Below, piece by piece: positions 13,701 to 26,000 of a stretch of 64,000 nt of DNA. Source of the DNA: Tomocerus qinae (taxonomy: Eukaryota > Arthropoda > Collembola > Entomobryomorpha > Tomoceridae); contig CM034547.1 of assembly GCA_020055645.1 (NCBI GenBank), positions 52,640,909 through 52,704,908 of the forward strand. The letters run 5' to 3'. The number at the start of each line of letters is the position of its first letter. Positions within the stretch are counted from its first letter, which is position 1. A model generated the notes under the pieces. The model made no database searches. It had not been told where the DNA came from and saw nothing but the letters and a program-made list of their open reading frames with translations. The translations under genes and the position numbers were made by a program.

Positions 13701-16045
13701 GTGTTCACATGAAATAGACCATGACAGAGGAAGAGAGACTAGTTTCTAGTACTTACACCTACGCATATGTAATGGGTTTTGTTTCAACTTTAGATTTTCA
13801 GAACTCCAAGTGTGTAATGTAATCATAAACAGCAAAGTTGTACATTTCTTAGTATATGCATGCACAGAAGTTTGCTGAACATTGATTTACATATACCTAC
13901 ATAACGTAACAGAACCGAGCCGACAACAGGTATATAAAATACAAAAAAGCTTCCTGATAATTTAACAATAAGTACTTATAAGTTTCTGCCACGTGTAAAT
14001 ATTGAAGTATTTTTTGCAATTTAGCTATATGTCATTTGATTATGTCCTTTCCTTCATCATTTCCTTCCCATAACAATCAACTATAGATAGAACTGCTGAA
14101 TGAATTGTGTCGAGTACTTAATGGAGAATATCGAAAGTGGCTATACATAATGCTTTTAATTACCTAATTTAGTAAATTTGATGACATCATACTATAAAAT
14201 ATATGATTTGAGCTTGCGTTTGTAAACTAACATTGTATAATTTGCATAGTATAACAGGAAATGCTAGGCTATATATAGCTATTTGGGGGTTTATAAAAAT
14301 ACACACGAATACAGGTGTGTGTAAAACCCCTTTAACCACTTTCTGCATACTCATCATTTTTAGAAAGATTAGTAAGACTCTCCAAGTTTACTTTGTCAGT
14401 ATTGACGTAATTTTCCATTGTGAGTAGAATTAAATTCGCATTAAAATATGGTTGGAGAACGAGACTAGAAAAGGGTAGAGTAAATAGTCTGTATAGACAG
14501 TAGACCTAACTCATAATAGATGCCCACCGCTATTACATATTATTTGGAGTTCGGCAAACACTTATGTGCTCTTTAGAAAAGACCTCGATAAATATTAAAG
14601 GTTTGTGGAAATGGAATTATGTAAAATACAATAAGTTACGAGTGCATGCATCTAAATCTACTTCATCTATAGCATTAAAAGCAAAGGTAGTTAGTCAGTG
14701 CTGCTGGTTAGTTAAGTTTAGTAAGTTCTGGTGTAAATGGAGAATTAAAACTCCAACTCACATGAGAATGACAACTCTATTCATGTAAATATCCGTTCCT
14801 ACTACTACTGCACTGCTACCTATTAAGCTAATGCATGTACATTTAAGATAAGAATACTATGGTATATAGAAGAGCCTACTCCTCCCAAAACTACAAAGGA
14901 TGTTCTGTTAGCTTTTACGTGTGTAGACTTACTTATATACTGTTGAAGCTTAGAATTTTGATAGTTGTGCTATGGCTTAGGGATCTTGTGTATCTCAGTG
15001 TCTGTCTGTATTCTGTCTGTGTGCGTACGGCTGAGGAAATGATGTTGAGGAGCGGTTTGGTATTAACAACAAGGTAGTAGTGGGACTGACTTTGACTTTG
15101 ACGAGGATTAGGACTGAACTACCCCTAAGAAGGATTTGACATAACTGTAAGTGAGCAAGCAGCATAGAGAACAATACATTACTTATAGTATTGGTGTGTG
15201 TATAGTAGTATATAGTGTCTAAGTGGTATAGTTGTATAGGTGGGGAATTGGGAATGATTAATTCCGTAAGGAACGAGCCATCCTAGTTAACTGCAAAGTT
15301 TAATCTCGCTCGTAGCTGCAGAGAGTGGCTGACTTCACCTGACCAAACTGAAGGAAGTCTAGAATAAAGATAGTTAAGTAGAATTGTAATGTTGAGATAG
15401 AGAAACACTACAACAGGCATTTCAAGACTGGGCAAGTTCTACAAACATTTCGTCTTCATTGTTGAGGTTAAGGAAAAGTTTGACCCACATTCATTGCAAG
15501 TGCGGCTCTTGCTAGTAGATCTGTTGAACATAACTTGTATTTTATTCAACATACCTTACATACGGTAGAGATTACAGATTATTATTATTATTGTAAGTCA
15601 AGACCAAATCATTCAGCACTGCATCAGCAACCAGCTAAGCTACTTGCAAATATTATATTATACTTGTGATTCTTCTGACTTAGTTTAGGACGATAGTATA
15701 TTTCATTAGTATTATTGCTCTGTGTTAAAACTTGGTCAGTTAGTTAGTAGATCAAGTATTTTATTCTTCCATATCTTCTTCTACTATAACTTGGCTACTC
15801 TCAATTCCGTAATTCTTTCTGCTCTGAAGAAGTCGTTCTATCCAAAGAAAATCTACTCTCCGTCCGCGATCAGTTGATATCTTGATTACCTTAAGTTTAG
15901 GCTCTTCAGAATAACAAAGTTCATTAAAAAACAAATTGCTAGAGCTGATAATTATTGGGTAGGTGTTCGCTAGTCAATATGACCAAGTAAAATTACATTG
16001 CCGTGATTAGTGATTGGTTCTTTGGCCCGTTTCTTTCGTTAACAG
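10748..16045. other. Kinectin-like 3' UTR, then intergenic region or ELOVL 5' region
   Basis: After the putative 3' UTR (to about 11.03 kb) no coding exon is recognised. At 11687-11730 a perfect 8-base inverted repeat (ATCCTCAT/ATGAGGAT) encloses a smaller palindrome, ACTAGTGAACTAGT. The 5' UTR exon(s) and promoter of the elongase probably lie in the last few kilobases but cannot be placed. Small open frames here have no protein-like features. Confidence 0.4.
11002..11007 (+). terminator. Candidate polyadenylation signal of the kinectin-like gene
   Basis: AATAAA lies about 255 bases after the proposed TAG. It is the first such hexamer after the proposed last exon. The assignment depends on that exon being right. 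Confidence 0.35.
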
Positions 16046-16080
16046 TGTAAATACAAAAGGCAACATTCTTGAGTTCCGCT
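16046..16080 (+). other. 5' UTR part of the first coding exon of the elongase gene
   Basis: The acceptor CTTTCGTTAACAG ends at 16045. The following 35 bases contain an in-frame TAA at 16048-16050, so translation should begin at the ATG at 16081 and not upstream. The gene therefore has at least one further non-coding exon upstream. Confidence 0.55.
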
Positions 16081-19000
16081 ATGGCATCCACAAGAAACTT
16101 GACATCTCCCTACGACCCTGTTTTACAACCGCCTTACTTAACACCGTGGGAATTGGAAAAATTCAATTTGAGTTACTGGAGATTATGGATGGGTCGCAAT
16201 TGGACAGCAAGTGTCTACATTAGTATTATTTACATACTGCTCATTTTTCTCGGACAACTTTGGATGAAAAATCGTCCCCCTTTTGTGCTTCGAAAAGTAC
16301 TTTGTGCTTGGAATTTTCTCTTGGCTGGATTCAGCATCTTAGGCACTGTACGAACATGGCCAGAAATGGTTTACATCTTGGGAGAAAAGGAAAATGGATT
16401 TCATCTCTCTGTCTGTCGAAGGTGACCAGTTTTATTTCTATTTTACAAATCTAACAGGTGTAACATGTAACATTTTGACTCTTGACCTTAGCTACTTTTA
16501 ATTACACATTTGTTTTGTTGTTCCCATTGTTTTTCACCTTTCAGTTTTATCAGGCGAAAACGACAATGATTTACACACTTTTTATACTAAAGCCAAATGT
16601 AGACGTAACCCACTGATAAACTGATAAAAACTGTGATTATTACAGCAGTTTCCGCCGTGACTTCCTGAACAGGAGCATTGTAAACCGCAGTCAAACAACT
16701 ACACATAATTGTTGACTCTTGGGAGTGCGTATTAAAATAGAATGGACAATTAATTCTGTTAACGCTAAACGAAACAGCATACTCATACGTGTATGACGAT
16801 ATTATTCTTTAATTATTCTTTGTCGCACAAGGAAATTTCCCTTGAACTTCATTCACATAGGCTTAGCTAACAACAGTGTTTACTTAATGAGTTTCTTTAA
16901 ACACTGGTAGAAGTAAATACTCCAAACAAACTTATGAAATGGAGTTTGTCGTAATTTTGCAAATACCAAATACATTTAAAATAAGAAAGTTTGCTTATAA
17001 TACAAATGAATATAGCATTCATACATTTAAATAAGATTAAGCTGTAGCATAGATGCAAAATGCAAACAAACGCATTGCAATGCATTAGAAACTAACGAAA
17101 GGTCATCATCCGACATTATAAGATACAACAACTGTAATCCGCTGTTGATATTCATTCACACACCAGGTATAAACTATAAACAGACTGAATACAGATATAG
17201 CACTCACCTTTATTCTGAGTTGCTGAATCTAATTGTATTCGGTCTAGTACTAGTTTACTCTAACACACATTCATGCACACTATACTGTAATACAACTTAT
17301 CTTATCATTAGATTTCATATAGTAAATGTGTGCTATTGTGCTATCATATTGTGTACAATAAAGAAAATCTTTTATATTTATAATATAGCATAGCTGTACA
17401 TACATACAATAATTCTATACACGTATATAAACTAAAAGCTCCGTTGACTTGCAGCAGCAAAAGGCATTTGCAAAAAAACGAGTTTTTTATTCCTTCGCTT
17501 CGCTACGCATCGCTTCTACTGCATCTTGACTGCTACACTACACTGCAGAATATATACCTACCAAAATATACAATTAGTATGACAATATGAATCTGCAAAA
17601 TCTATATGCGAATTAATTATCCAGTTTTAAGATTTTGAACCTATGTACATTAAGCAGAAGGTTCACTTGTACTTTTGAATTTACAAGTCTTAAGAAGTGC
17701 AAATCTTAAGATGTATATCTTATCACATGTAAGCCCTGATGATGCTTATCAACACTAAATACTGACCTAATGCAAATCCATTCCCACACTTATAATGTTG
17801 TGTCAAAATAATGATAACCTTTAGTTTACACACTTATCAGCCCACAATGTTGACTTTATTTATCAATGACCTAATAGTAAGTAAGCAGAATGACTAATAC
17901 TGACAAATTAATTTATGTTGAGTACGAGTACTCAGAAATCATATCGATTTACGCGATGATTCATTGGAATTTTATATTTATCTTTTTATATCGCAAATTT
18001 CAGAGACTACCACAACCTTGCAACAGCGTTTTGGGGACTCTTGTTCACTCTGTCCAAAGCATTTGAGTTGGGAGACACTCTTTTCATTGTCTTAAGAAAA
18101 CAGCCGCTGATTTTCCTTCATTGGTGAGTAATTGCAATTTCCGAGGAAGGATTTTGTGGAATTTATTGTTGATATTATGATGAGTGAATGCACTAAAACA
18201 GAAAAATACATTGAGAATTAATTGCTAAAAAATGAACTTTCTATGACATAGAGAAAAAAATGTAATAAAATAAAAATTGTCACATTTCTAACTTACAATG
18301 TCATTTAAGGCTTAATTTCTGTTATGCAAGTGTTAAGATTTCTAAGCATTGTCTTTGCTAATAAATATTAAGACGACCATAATAAATAGACATGACACGT
18401 AGTCCTAAACCTTGTTGTTAATTGCCAAGTTGTGATGTAATTTGTATTGGAAATGAGTATTAATCGTTGCAAAGCAATATTATATGTATGTATAAGTTCA
18501 ATGAAGCCTTGAAGTACACTTACACTGACATGTTTCTGGATGCATTTGTCGATATTGTCAAACAAGGTTAAAAGTGTATAAAGCCTTGAGGTGCACTTAC
18601 ACAGATATGCTATTAAATATTACTTATGGAGATTTGTTGTTTAAATAGGGTTTTAATGAGCTTTTGTCCAATTTCTTAGGTACCATCACATCAGCGTTTT
18701 AGCGTACACCTGGTTTACGTACGAGTCTTACGATGCAACATCCCGGTGGTTTATGGTCATGAATTACCTTGTCCATTCTTTAATGTATACTTACTACGGT
18801 CTGAAGGTAAATCTACTTCATGGTTTAGTAATTCCCAATTGCATAAGTATTTCCATTTAGAAACTGTTGTTGACCTTATATTTTTGTTTACAGTCACTGA
18901 GGATCCGAGTTCCGCGTGCAGTGTCAATGCTGATAACCTTTCTCCAGCTCAGTCAAATGGTTCTTGGTGTGGTGGTGAATTTGTATGGATTGTACATGAA

Positions 19001-19235
19001 GTCGATTGGTGTTGAATGTGTCGTGCAAAGGGAACATATTAATTTGGCACTGATCATGTACGCTAGTTACTTTATTCTATTTGCCAATTTTTTCTATAGA
19101 GCTTACTTCAAGTCTCTCAGGGCAGCAAAAGGAGCCAAGATGGTTTCTCTTAATTACAATGGAATCACTTCCAACGGTAGCGCTAACAAAGTAAATGGAA
19201 TTGTCAATGGTGGAAGTAGTAAGAAGTTGGATTAA
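16081..19235 (+). CDS. ELOVL6: Very long chain fatty acid elongase, ELOVL6-type
   Basis: This is a 3-ketoacyl-CoA synthase of the ELO family. It condenses malonyl-CoA with a long-chain acyl-CoA in the ER membrane, the first step of each two-carbon elongation cycle. Four coding exons (16081-16421, 18004-18123, 18680-18806, 18894-19235; intron phases 2, 2, 0) give 309 residues, close to the family's usual 265-300. Visible marks are KAFELGDT (residues 132-139), the catalytic HxxHH box HWYHH (153-157), [13 protein letters not shown] (181-193) and TFLQLSQ (211-217), plus several hydrophobic segments. The N-terminal NWT...YILLIFLGQ followed by NRPPF is typical of the ELOVL6/ELOVL3 branch, which extends saturated and monounsaturated C12-C16 chains. 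The C-terminus is KKLD, a dilysine ER-retrieval signal. A Ser/Asn-rich tail of about 30 residues precedes it. The ELOVL6 assignment rests on motif resemblance and not on a tree. Confidence 0.92.
18004..18806 (+). other. Catalytic exons 2 and 3 of the elongase
   Basis: Exon 2 (18004-18123) encodes [15 protein letters not shown] and then KAFELGDT through LIFLH. The phase 2 intron 18124-18679 falls inside the Trp codon of the H-W-Y-H-H box, and exon 3 (18680-18806) supplies [11 protein letters not shown]. The active-site histidine box is therefore intact but split by an intron. Confidence 0.9.
18504..18609 (+). repeat. Short imperfect direct repeat in elongase intron 2
   Basis: A 29-base stretch starting AAGCCTTGAAGTACACTT (18504-18532) recurs at 18581-18609 as AAGCCTTGAGGTGCACTT, with a few substitutions and a spacing of 77 bases. 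It looks like a small local duplication. Confidence 0.6.
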
Positions 19236-22200
19236 AATGTGTGTATACCATTACAGTAGTAAAATTAGCTGATATAAATGTTAATAAATAGCTTTAAGTA
19301 CTAAAATGTGAAATTCAAGCTACAAGTAGCGCTTAAACAGCTGTATAACGTGAAGTAACTTTTGTCTTCGATTTGCTTTTTTATAACGTTTCATTTTGTT
19401 AAACTGTTCAACCACAAGATTTGGGGAGAATGTATCATTATTGTTTGACAGTATGTAAACACATGTCCACCGCTCTAGAAAAACTTGAAAATCCATATAC
19501 TCATTGGCTTGTTCTTGGAAAAAGTACTGAAATGATAAAAATGAACTGAGAACATTGATTAATGTTATATGTTATATAATAAGTCCCGAAATTGTACTTA
19601 CTGCGTAAATTACTTGATGAAATTGTACTGTAATAATCTACAAAGAAAGCAGCAGTGTTATTGATAAGAACAAACTCAATGCAAAAGTTGATATTTAAGT
19701 CTATCTGTATTTATTTGATGTAATTGTTTAGTGTGGTGTTACATTCCTATTAACTGTATGCTGAAGGTATTTGTTTTATTTTGTGTAAATGAAACGATTT
19801 ATTTTTGTTTTTGCAAAACTGTGTACTTGTTTAAACTCCTCCTGCCTTTTCAATACGAGAAAAACTATACAATAGTAGGCCTAATTAGCAATTTTGGAAA
19901 AAGTGCAAAATATTTTATGCATACTTTGCATACGTACTGTATTCGTAACGTGTATCTAATGAGTTAGATATTTCAGAAATTCGTACAATGTTAACTGAAG
20001 GTATAGAGTAGTTTTAAAAATTGGGTTTGATGGGATGTAATGCAAAGTATGTATTCGCCATATAGTCAACTTCCACTATCAGGTGTCTCTATTCTATATG
20101 TAGCTATAATACCGGTGGCTTTTGAATATTAATAGCCAATTTCTAGAATAACTTGTGATCAAGGACTTGGACTCTTCCTGTTGATTTCACCTTTTCCAAA
20201 TATTAAACCAATTGCATGTATGTAAATCTTCGGTATAATTATACCAAGATGTAGAAAGCAAATAAGGCTATTACTGCCGCAGGCCGTTTTCCTCTATGCA
20301 TCGCAATAAGACATCTCTTGATGTAGATCTAATCTAATAATAGTATATAATAATGACTTAATACTTATTGTTGACTTAAATGGAACTGTACCGTGACTTG
20401 CATACGTAGAGATTAGTGAAAGCAGCCTCTAAAATAAAAGATTATTATGCATTCATGTACTTTTCGCTCCGTAGATAAATAAGCTCCTTGTAATCGCGGA
20501 AATTAATATATTGTAGTAATAGAGTGAAGTATGTAGTCATTGTATTATTGCTGTAGATCAAACCTTAGTGGAATGTTTAGCAATGACGTAGTTTTCCCTA
20601 ATAGATGTATATGTTTGCAAGCAAGTACTGATTGGACCACAAAACATGGAACGTTGCGTCTTGTAAAATACTAATAAATGTGAAATTACTTATTGCAGAT
20701 TAAATAGATTATATGTACTCTGTAGACTAGAATGATAACTACTATGTGTGCAATTGGCCAGGAGGTGACAATCACAGCAAAGAAGCGGTATTAAAAGCGC
20801 TTTTGATGTATCTGTCGTTATGTTAAGAGTATTATTACCCATGAACAACAAAAAATCGTCAGCATAAATTACTTTATTTTATTTATTAGCTGTACTATAA
20901 TATATATATAGCTATAAGTAATATATTATAGCTCAAGAAGTATATGATTACCTACATTTGATGTCTAACCTGTAAATACGTTGCATTTGTAGTGTTATTG
21001 TATGTACTTGAATTGAACTACTATCAATGTCTGTACTTATGTACGATGAAACTCATGTTTGCCATTGTTTTTAGAATTACAGGATAATTGTACCAATAAT
21101 AACAACTTTTGTTGGATTTAACTTGTCTACTTTTATTCATCAGACACTAACCTGAAATTATGCATTTTTTTTCATTTCGTGACTCGTGACCAAATTATGG
21201 GAGCGGGTATGTCTTAGACAGATTTTCTCAAGTCCTTATTTAGTTACAGGTTTTGAGGCTCAACTGTCAAGTATTTAGGCTATGCTACACCATAAATCAA
21301 TTATTCAATAGATCACACTAGGTAGGTTTGCTTGCAGCAGGTTGTTGTAGGTGGACCGTGTCCTGTCCCTTAAGTAAATTATAAAATCCATCTCGTCTCA
21401 TGCTAAATCTCTCACGAGAATGCTCTTAGCGATAAATATTTTTTAGTCTTTTTTATATACCCTCCTAAAGAAGCTCCTTAACTCAACTAGATGTGCTAGA
21501 GACAGAATTGACAAAATGCGAATTCATTACATAGTCTTTCATACGGATACACATCACTCGCACACAAAAGTTGTTGTCTTATTCTATGACCACTACCTAA
21601 GTCCAATTTTTTAATCAATTCATTACAATGCAACACAATGCAGGGGACGTGATGTTGATTTTGATTTCGAGCCGAGAAGCATTTTTCGTATGTAGGTGTC
21701 CCAACCTGTTTTTCTTGTCATTCACTCACATTTTTGGCAAGACAAACTCTTTCGTATGTTATGTGCAGAAGTTTAAGATTACCTACTAAAGCCACTCTCC
21801 AACCATATGCATATACACCCTACAAGAATTAACTCAACTTTAATTAAGGTAAACCCAATGTATCTATTACCAATGACTAATGTATAAAAAAGTTTATGTT
21901 TGTTATCTACAACGATAACTTTAGTCACTTCAGGTGGGTAGTGTCATTTACTTTTGGATTGACATGGCACAGTATTTTTATTTCATTAGTTGCTCTCGTT
22001 TAAGTCAGATCTAGTTATGTGCCATAGCTTACACATAATATACTTCTTATTAATCATTTCTTATCAGTAATGTAATATTAGCATCTCCATATAGAATTAC
22101 CAACTCGGAAACGTGTACAGTATTTGAATTCTTATTTTTTTTCAGGTTGGCAAAATTCGAAAAATGATAGACACTTCAACACATTGCATAAATATACAGT

Positions 22201-23816
22201 GTTCTACTTGTAAGAACATGGGGCAACATAAAAGGGAAAGAAGTCTGCATATTTTATGATAATAAAATGAAAATATTTCATTTTAAGTAGACGCAGACGC
22301 ATATTGCAACTCTACAGTAATTTTATAGGCACTTATTCACACTGTGACAGTAAGGAAACAGTTTGTAAACTGATAGTAGGTCTTTTCACACTCTTGTATA
22401 GTAGCATTTGTGAATAAAAGGGTCAAAGTAGGTACCATATTCGAATGTGTGTTAGAAAAATTATTAATATTATGCATTAGGTAGAACAGGAGAATCCCTA
22501 CGACCTATAAGCTAGGATATAATGATATGTACATACGGCTCGTCGGAAGTAACGAAGCTTTTATCAATTTATGTCACACGATTTGATTGGATTGGTTATT
22601 GCATAAAGTACACATAACGAGCAAGACATGTCTTTTAACTTACTTCAACCTGTATGCCTACATAATAAGATTGCTGTTTACAATTTGGAATTAGGATTGT
22701 CGTCTGTGTACTCGTGTACTAATACGTAATTGATAATATGTAGTTCATTACATTCTTCATTGGGAATATTACAATGTAAATCACAAATGAGTTAAAAAAA
22801 CAGACAGCATGATCTTTCCATATCTATCCTCTCCAATCCAAGATATTGCAGGCACTTACATTTTACATACATTAGCGCAGAAATACTTGACCAAGTTTCC
22901 AATTGCAGGTGGAGTGAACGTGGACTCTTTAATGTTCTTCCTTCGTCTGTCTGTTTCTTATTCAATTGGAATTGGAAGTTGGGTAGTTGTGTAGTTATTA
23001 TATTTCATGTGGCTATGTGTGCCTTTTCCGACTGGCAAACAACTACCTTTAACATTAACAATCGACTAAGCAAGCAGGTTCAACGTTCACCGTCATCGTC
23101 GTATTTGTACATCGTTCCTACATACTTATGCTTATGCATCATTCTTTTTAGCAAAGCCAGTTGACTCCAAAGACTGTTTGGCTGCAAGTAAACTGCATAC
23201 TAATTCAGGAAATCTTAATTCGGCATACTTTTCATCCGCTGTAGCTACATGCACTCAAATCATTTATCATCGCTTGCATGTGATGATCCTATATCTATAT
23301 CTCTCTAATTGCAACCACTATACCTACGGATATCTCCCTATAATCATAAAATCATAATGTGATATGATATCATTAACTTATGTTAGTATTCCTCCTGTCA
23401 TGCCCTGTCTCTCCATTTACTAACTAAATTCTAATAACCTTTCATATGGCAAAATACAAATATCTAATATTAAAAGCAAGTATACATAGCATAAACTCTC
23501 TTGTCTTGCCTGACTAATAAAGTAGGAGTAGATAGAACGTATAGAATGTCCAACTATCTCCTATACTTCCTTTCCGCTCCTCTCTTTACAATTTGAACAC
23601 AAACGATAAACCAACAGGCATAAATAATGCATGTGCGAGCTGAGAGTTCAATATTTTACTTTATCTGATGTGGGCACCTACAAAATTACAAATATGGACT
23701 TTACACGAAACTTTGCCACTTTTATTTTACTCTGACTAGAGACAGACAGCCACATCATTAGTCTCCGCCGTACAGAATACTCTTCTAGCTATGCATTTCT
23801 ACCTTATATTGACCTG
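19236..23816. other. Elongase 3' UTR and intergenic DNA
   Basis: AT-rich sequence with no recognisable exon on either strand. The first part is probably the elongase 3' UTR. No repeat with clear ends was seen before the transposon-like element that begins at 23817. Confidence 0.4.
19283..20678 (+). terminator. Candidate polyadenylation signals of the elongase gene
   Basis: AATAAA occurs at 19283-19288, only about 50 bases after the stop, and again at 20673-20678. Which is used cannot be told. The later one would give a 3' UTR of about 1.5 kb. Confidence 0.3.
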
Positions 23817-24347
23817 GGGGGCTATTCTCTATGGTTTGCTTAGGATTTTGGATTAAGTATCCGAATATATGATTGACTTAGCAAAAAGTTAATCCATTTC
23901 TTATGTTAATTCAGTAAAAAAAATGCTAAGAGTCGGTTAGCAAAAATTGACTGCTAAGTAAAACTTACAATAAGCAACCATTTAAGAAAAAAAAATTCCC
24001 AAGCCTGCGACGTAACCAAGCGCGACGTTTTAAAATTCAAAACACAAGCATTATAAAAGTAAACCTATTCTTATTAAATCGAGCTACCAGTTTTACCGGC
24101 TTCTTTTCCTGCGGATTTGACGGACCCTTGAGAGATCAATGGCAAATCCGTCAATAGGCAACATGTTGTTTTTAGTTGTAGTTAGTTTTGGAAATGGCCG
24201 TCTTTAGTGTTAAATTGGTTACGTACGACGGAGTATCTTGATGATGCAATTGAAAATTGAGTAAATGTGATAATAATAAACTCAGCATTTATCTACTACC
24301 GTACTACCTCCTTCGACAACAAAGCAACCCTCCTCTACCCTACTTTT

Positions 24348-24580
24348 ATCATAGTCACTCACTGTCAACAATGTCATCCTCCTCCTTCAAAATCACTCAT
24401 TGTCATACAATGTCATCCTTCACATTCAAAATCACTCACTACTAACAATGTCATCCTCCTCCTTCAAAATCTCCCACTACTAACAATGTTACCCTACTTC
24501 TAAATCACACTGGTTACAATCACATCTTTCACCTTCAAAATTGTCCACTGCCATGCAACGATGTCATCCTCCTCCTTCAA
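24348..24580 (+). repeat. Minisatellite of about 38 bases flanking the foldback
   Basis: The motif ATGTCATCCTCCTCCTTC recurs, more or less exactly, at 24371, 24410, 24448, 24486 (degenerate) and 24561, so the period is 38-39 bases. Two related units lie on the other side of the foldback at 25845 and 25878, preceded on both sides by a CATAGTCAC-containing segment. The foldback thus appears to sit inside, or have duplicated, a minisatellite. Confidence 0.65.
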
Positions 24581-24582
24581 AC

Positions 24583-25709
24583 TAAACGAGTCGAGTCATA
24601 ACGAGTCGAGTCACTATCGAGTTGCTCGCTTGCAGCTCGCTAAAAAGAGAAGATGCACAGTGTGTCAATTATGTGATACAGATGACATACTCACAAAAGT
24701 GATCATGGGTATAACTGACATGGCGGATGTGCACAATGGTAAAATTGGCAAGATAAAAGTGCACAATAGTAAATTAAGCATGACAAAGTGCACGGTGGTA
24801 AAATTGACATTTAAAAGTAAAAATTCGCAAAATTGATATTTAAAAGTTGCACTTTGGTAAAATTGACATTTAAAAATTGCACATTGGTAAAATTGACATT
24901 TAACAGTTGCACATTGGTAAAATTGACTTTTAAAAGTTGCACATTGATAAAATCGACATTTAAAAGTTGCACATTGGTAAATTTGACATTTAAATTTTGC
25001 ACATAGGTAAAATTGACATTTAAATGTTGAACATTGGTAAAATTGGCATTTAAAAATTGCACATAGGTAAAATTCAAATTTAAAAGTAAAAATCGGCATT
25101 TAAAAGTAAAAATTGGTAAAATTGACATTTAAAAGTTACACATTGGTAAAATTGGCATCTAAAAGTTGCAAATTGGTAAAATTGACTTTTTAAAGTTGCA
25201 CATTGGTAAAATTGACATTTAAATTTTGCACATTGGTAAAATTGACATTTAAAAGTTGCACATTGGTAAATTTGACACATTACCTATGTGCAAAATTTAA
25301 ATGTCAAATTTACCAATGTGCAACTTTTAAATGTCGATTTTATCAATGTGCAACTTTTAAAAGTCAATTTTACCAATGTGCAACTGTTAAATGTCAATTT
25401 TACCAATGTGCAATTTTTAAATGTCAATTTTACCAAAGTGCAACTTTTAAATATCAATTTTGCGAATTTTTACTTTTAAATGTCAATTTTACCACCGTGC
25501 ACTTTGTCATGCTTAATTTACTATTGTGCACTTTTATCTTGCCAATTTTACCATTGTGCACATCCGCCATGTCAGTTATACCCATGATCACTTTTGTGAG
25601 TATGTCATCTGTGTATCACATAATTGACACACTGTGCATCTTCTCTTTTTAGCGAGCTGCAAGCGAGCAACTCGATAGTGACTCGACTCGTTATGACTCG
25701 ACTCGTTTA
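24583..25709. mobile_element. Foldback element: two nearly identical inverted arms of about 430 bases
   Basis: The left arm (24583-25010) is the reverse complement of the right arm (25280-25709). The only clear difference I found is a two-base indel (GATACAGATG against GATACACAGATG), and a 269-base spacer separates the arms. From outside inward each arm has a short CGAGTC-rich outer part, a unique stretch of about 130 bases, then tandem 30-base repeats that continue through the spacer. Long inverted arms built from tandem repeats are the hallmark of Drosophila FB/Galileo foldback elements. The resemblance is architectural only; no shared sequence is claimed. No transposase is encoded. Confidence 0.85.
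24730..25276. repeat. Tandem array of 30-base units in the left arm and spacer of the foldback
   Basis: About 18 head-to-tail units are present, each starting near GCACATTGGTAAAATTG and ending near CATTTAAAAGTT, period 30 with occasional shortened units. The outermost units (from 24730) are the most diverged. The same array in inverted orientation makes up the inner part of the right arm (25280-25560). Because 30 is a multiple of three, the array is open in several frames and gives Cys/Phe/Gln-rich decapeptide frames that are not believed to be genes. Confidence 0.85.
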
Positions 25710-25757
25710 GAGCTCGACTCGTTTAGAGCTCGACTCGTTTAGAGCTCGACTCGTTAT
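25710..25757 (+). repeat. Three tandem 16-base units at the outer edge of the right foldback arm
   Basis: GAGCTCGACTCGTTTA is repeated three times, directly abutting the right arm, and followed by further degenerate CGACTCGTTAT units. The left arm lacks this expansion, so the two outer ends of the foldback differ in copy number. Confidence 0.7.
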
Positions 25758-26000
25758 GACTCGACTCGTTATCGTTTATCGAGCCGCTCTTTACCCAGCT
25801 CTGCTCTATCCCCATCATAGTCACCAAGTCACCCACACCCAACAATGTCCTCTTGTTCAAGTCACCCAATGCTAACAATGTCATTCTCCTCCTTCACAAT
25901 TATTACTATTACAAAACTAACATCAAGGACAATGGAAACAAAGGAAACACTATCACTAATTGGATATTTTGCATTGTGTTGCTAATTGCTTTTCAATTGT

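Noticed and set aside
24665-25099. 144-codon minus-strand frame of decapeptide repeats
   Set aside because: It is fully explained by the 30-base tandem array of the foldback and is mirrored in the other arm; no start context or splice evidence.
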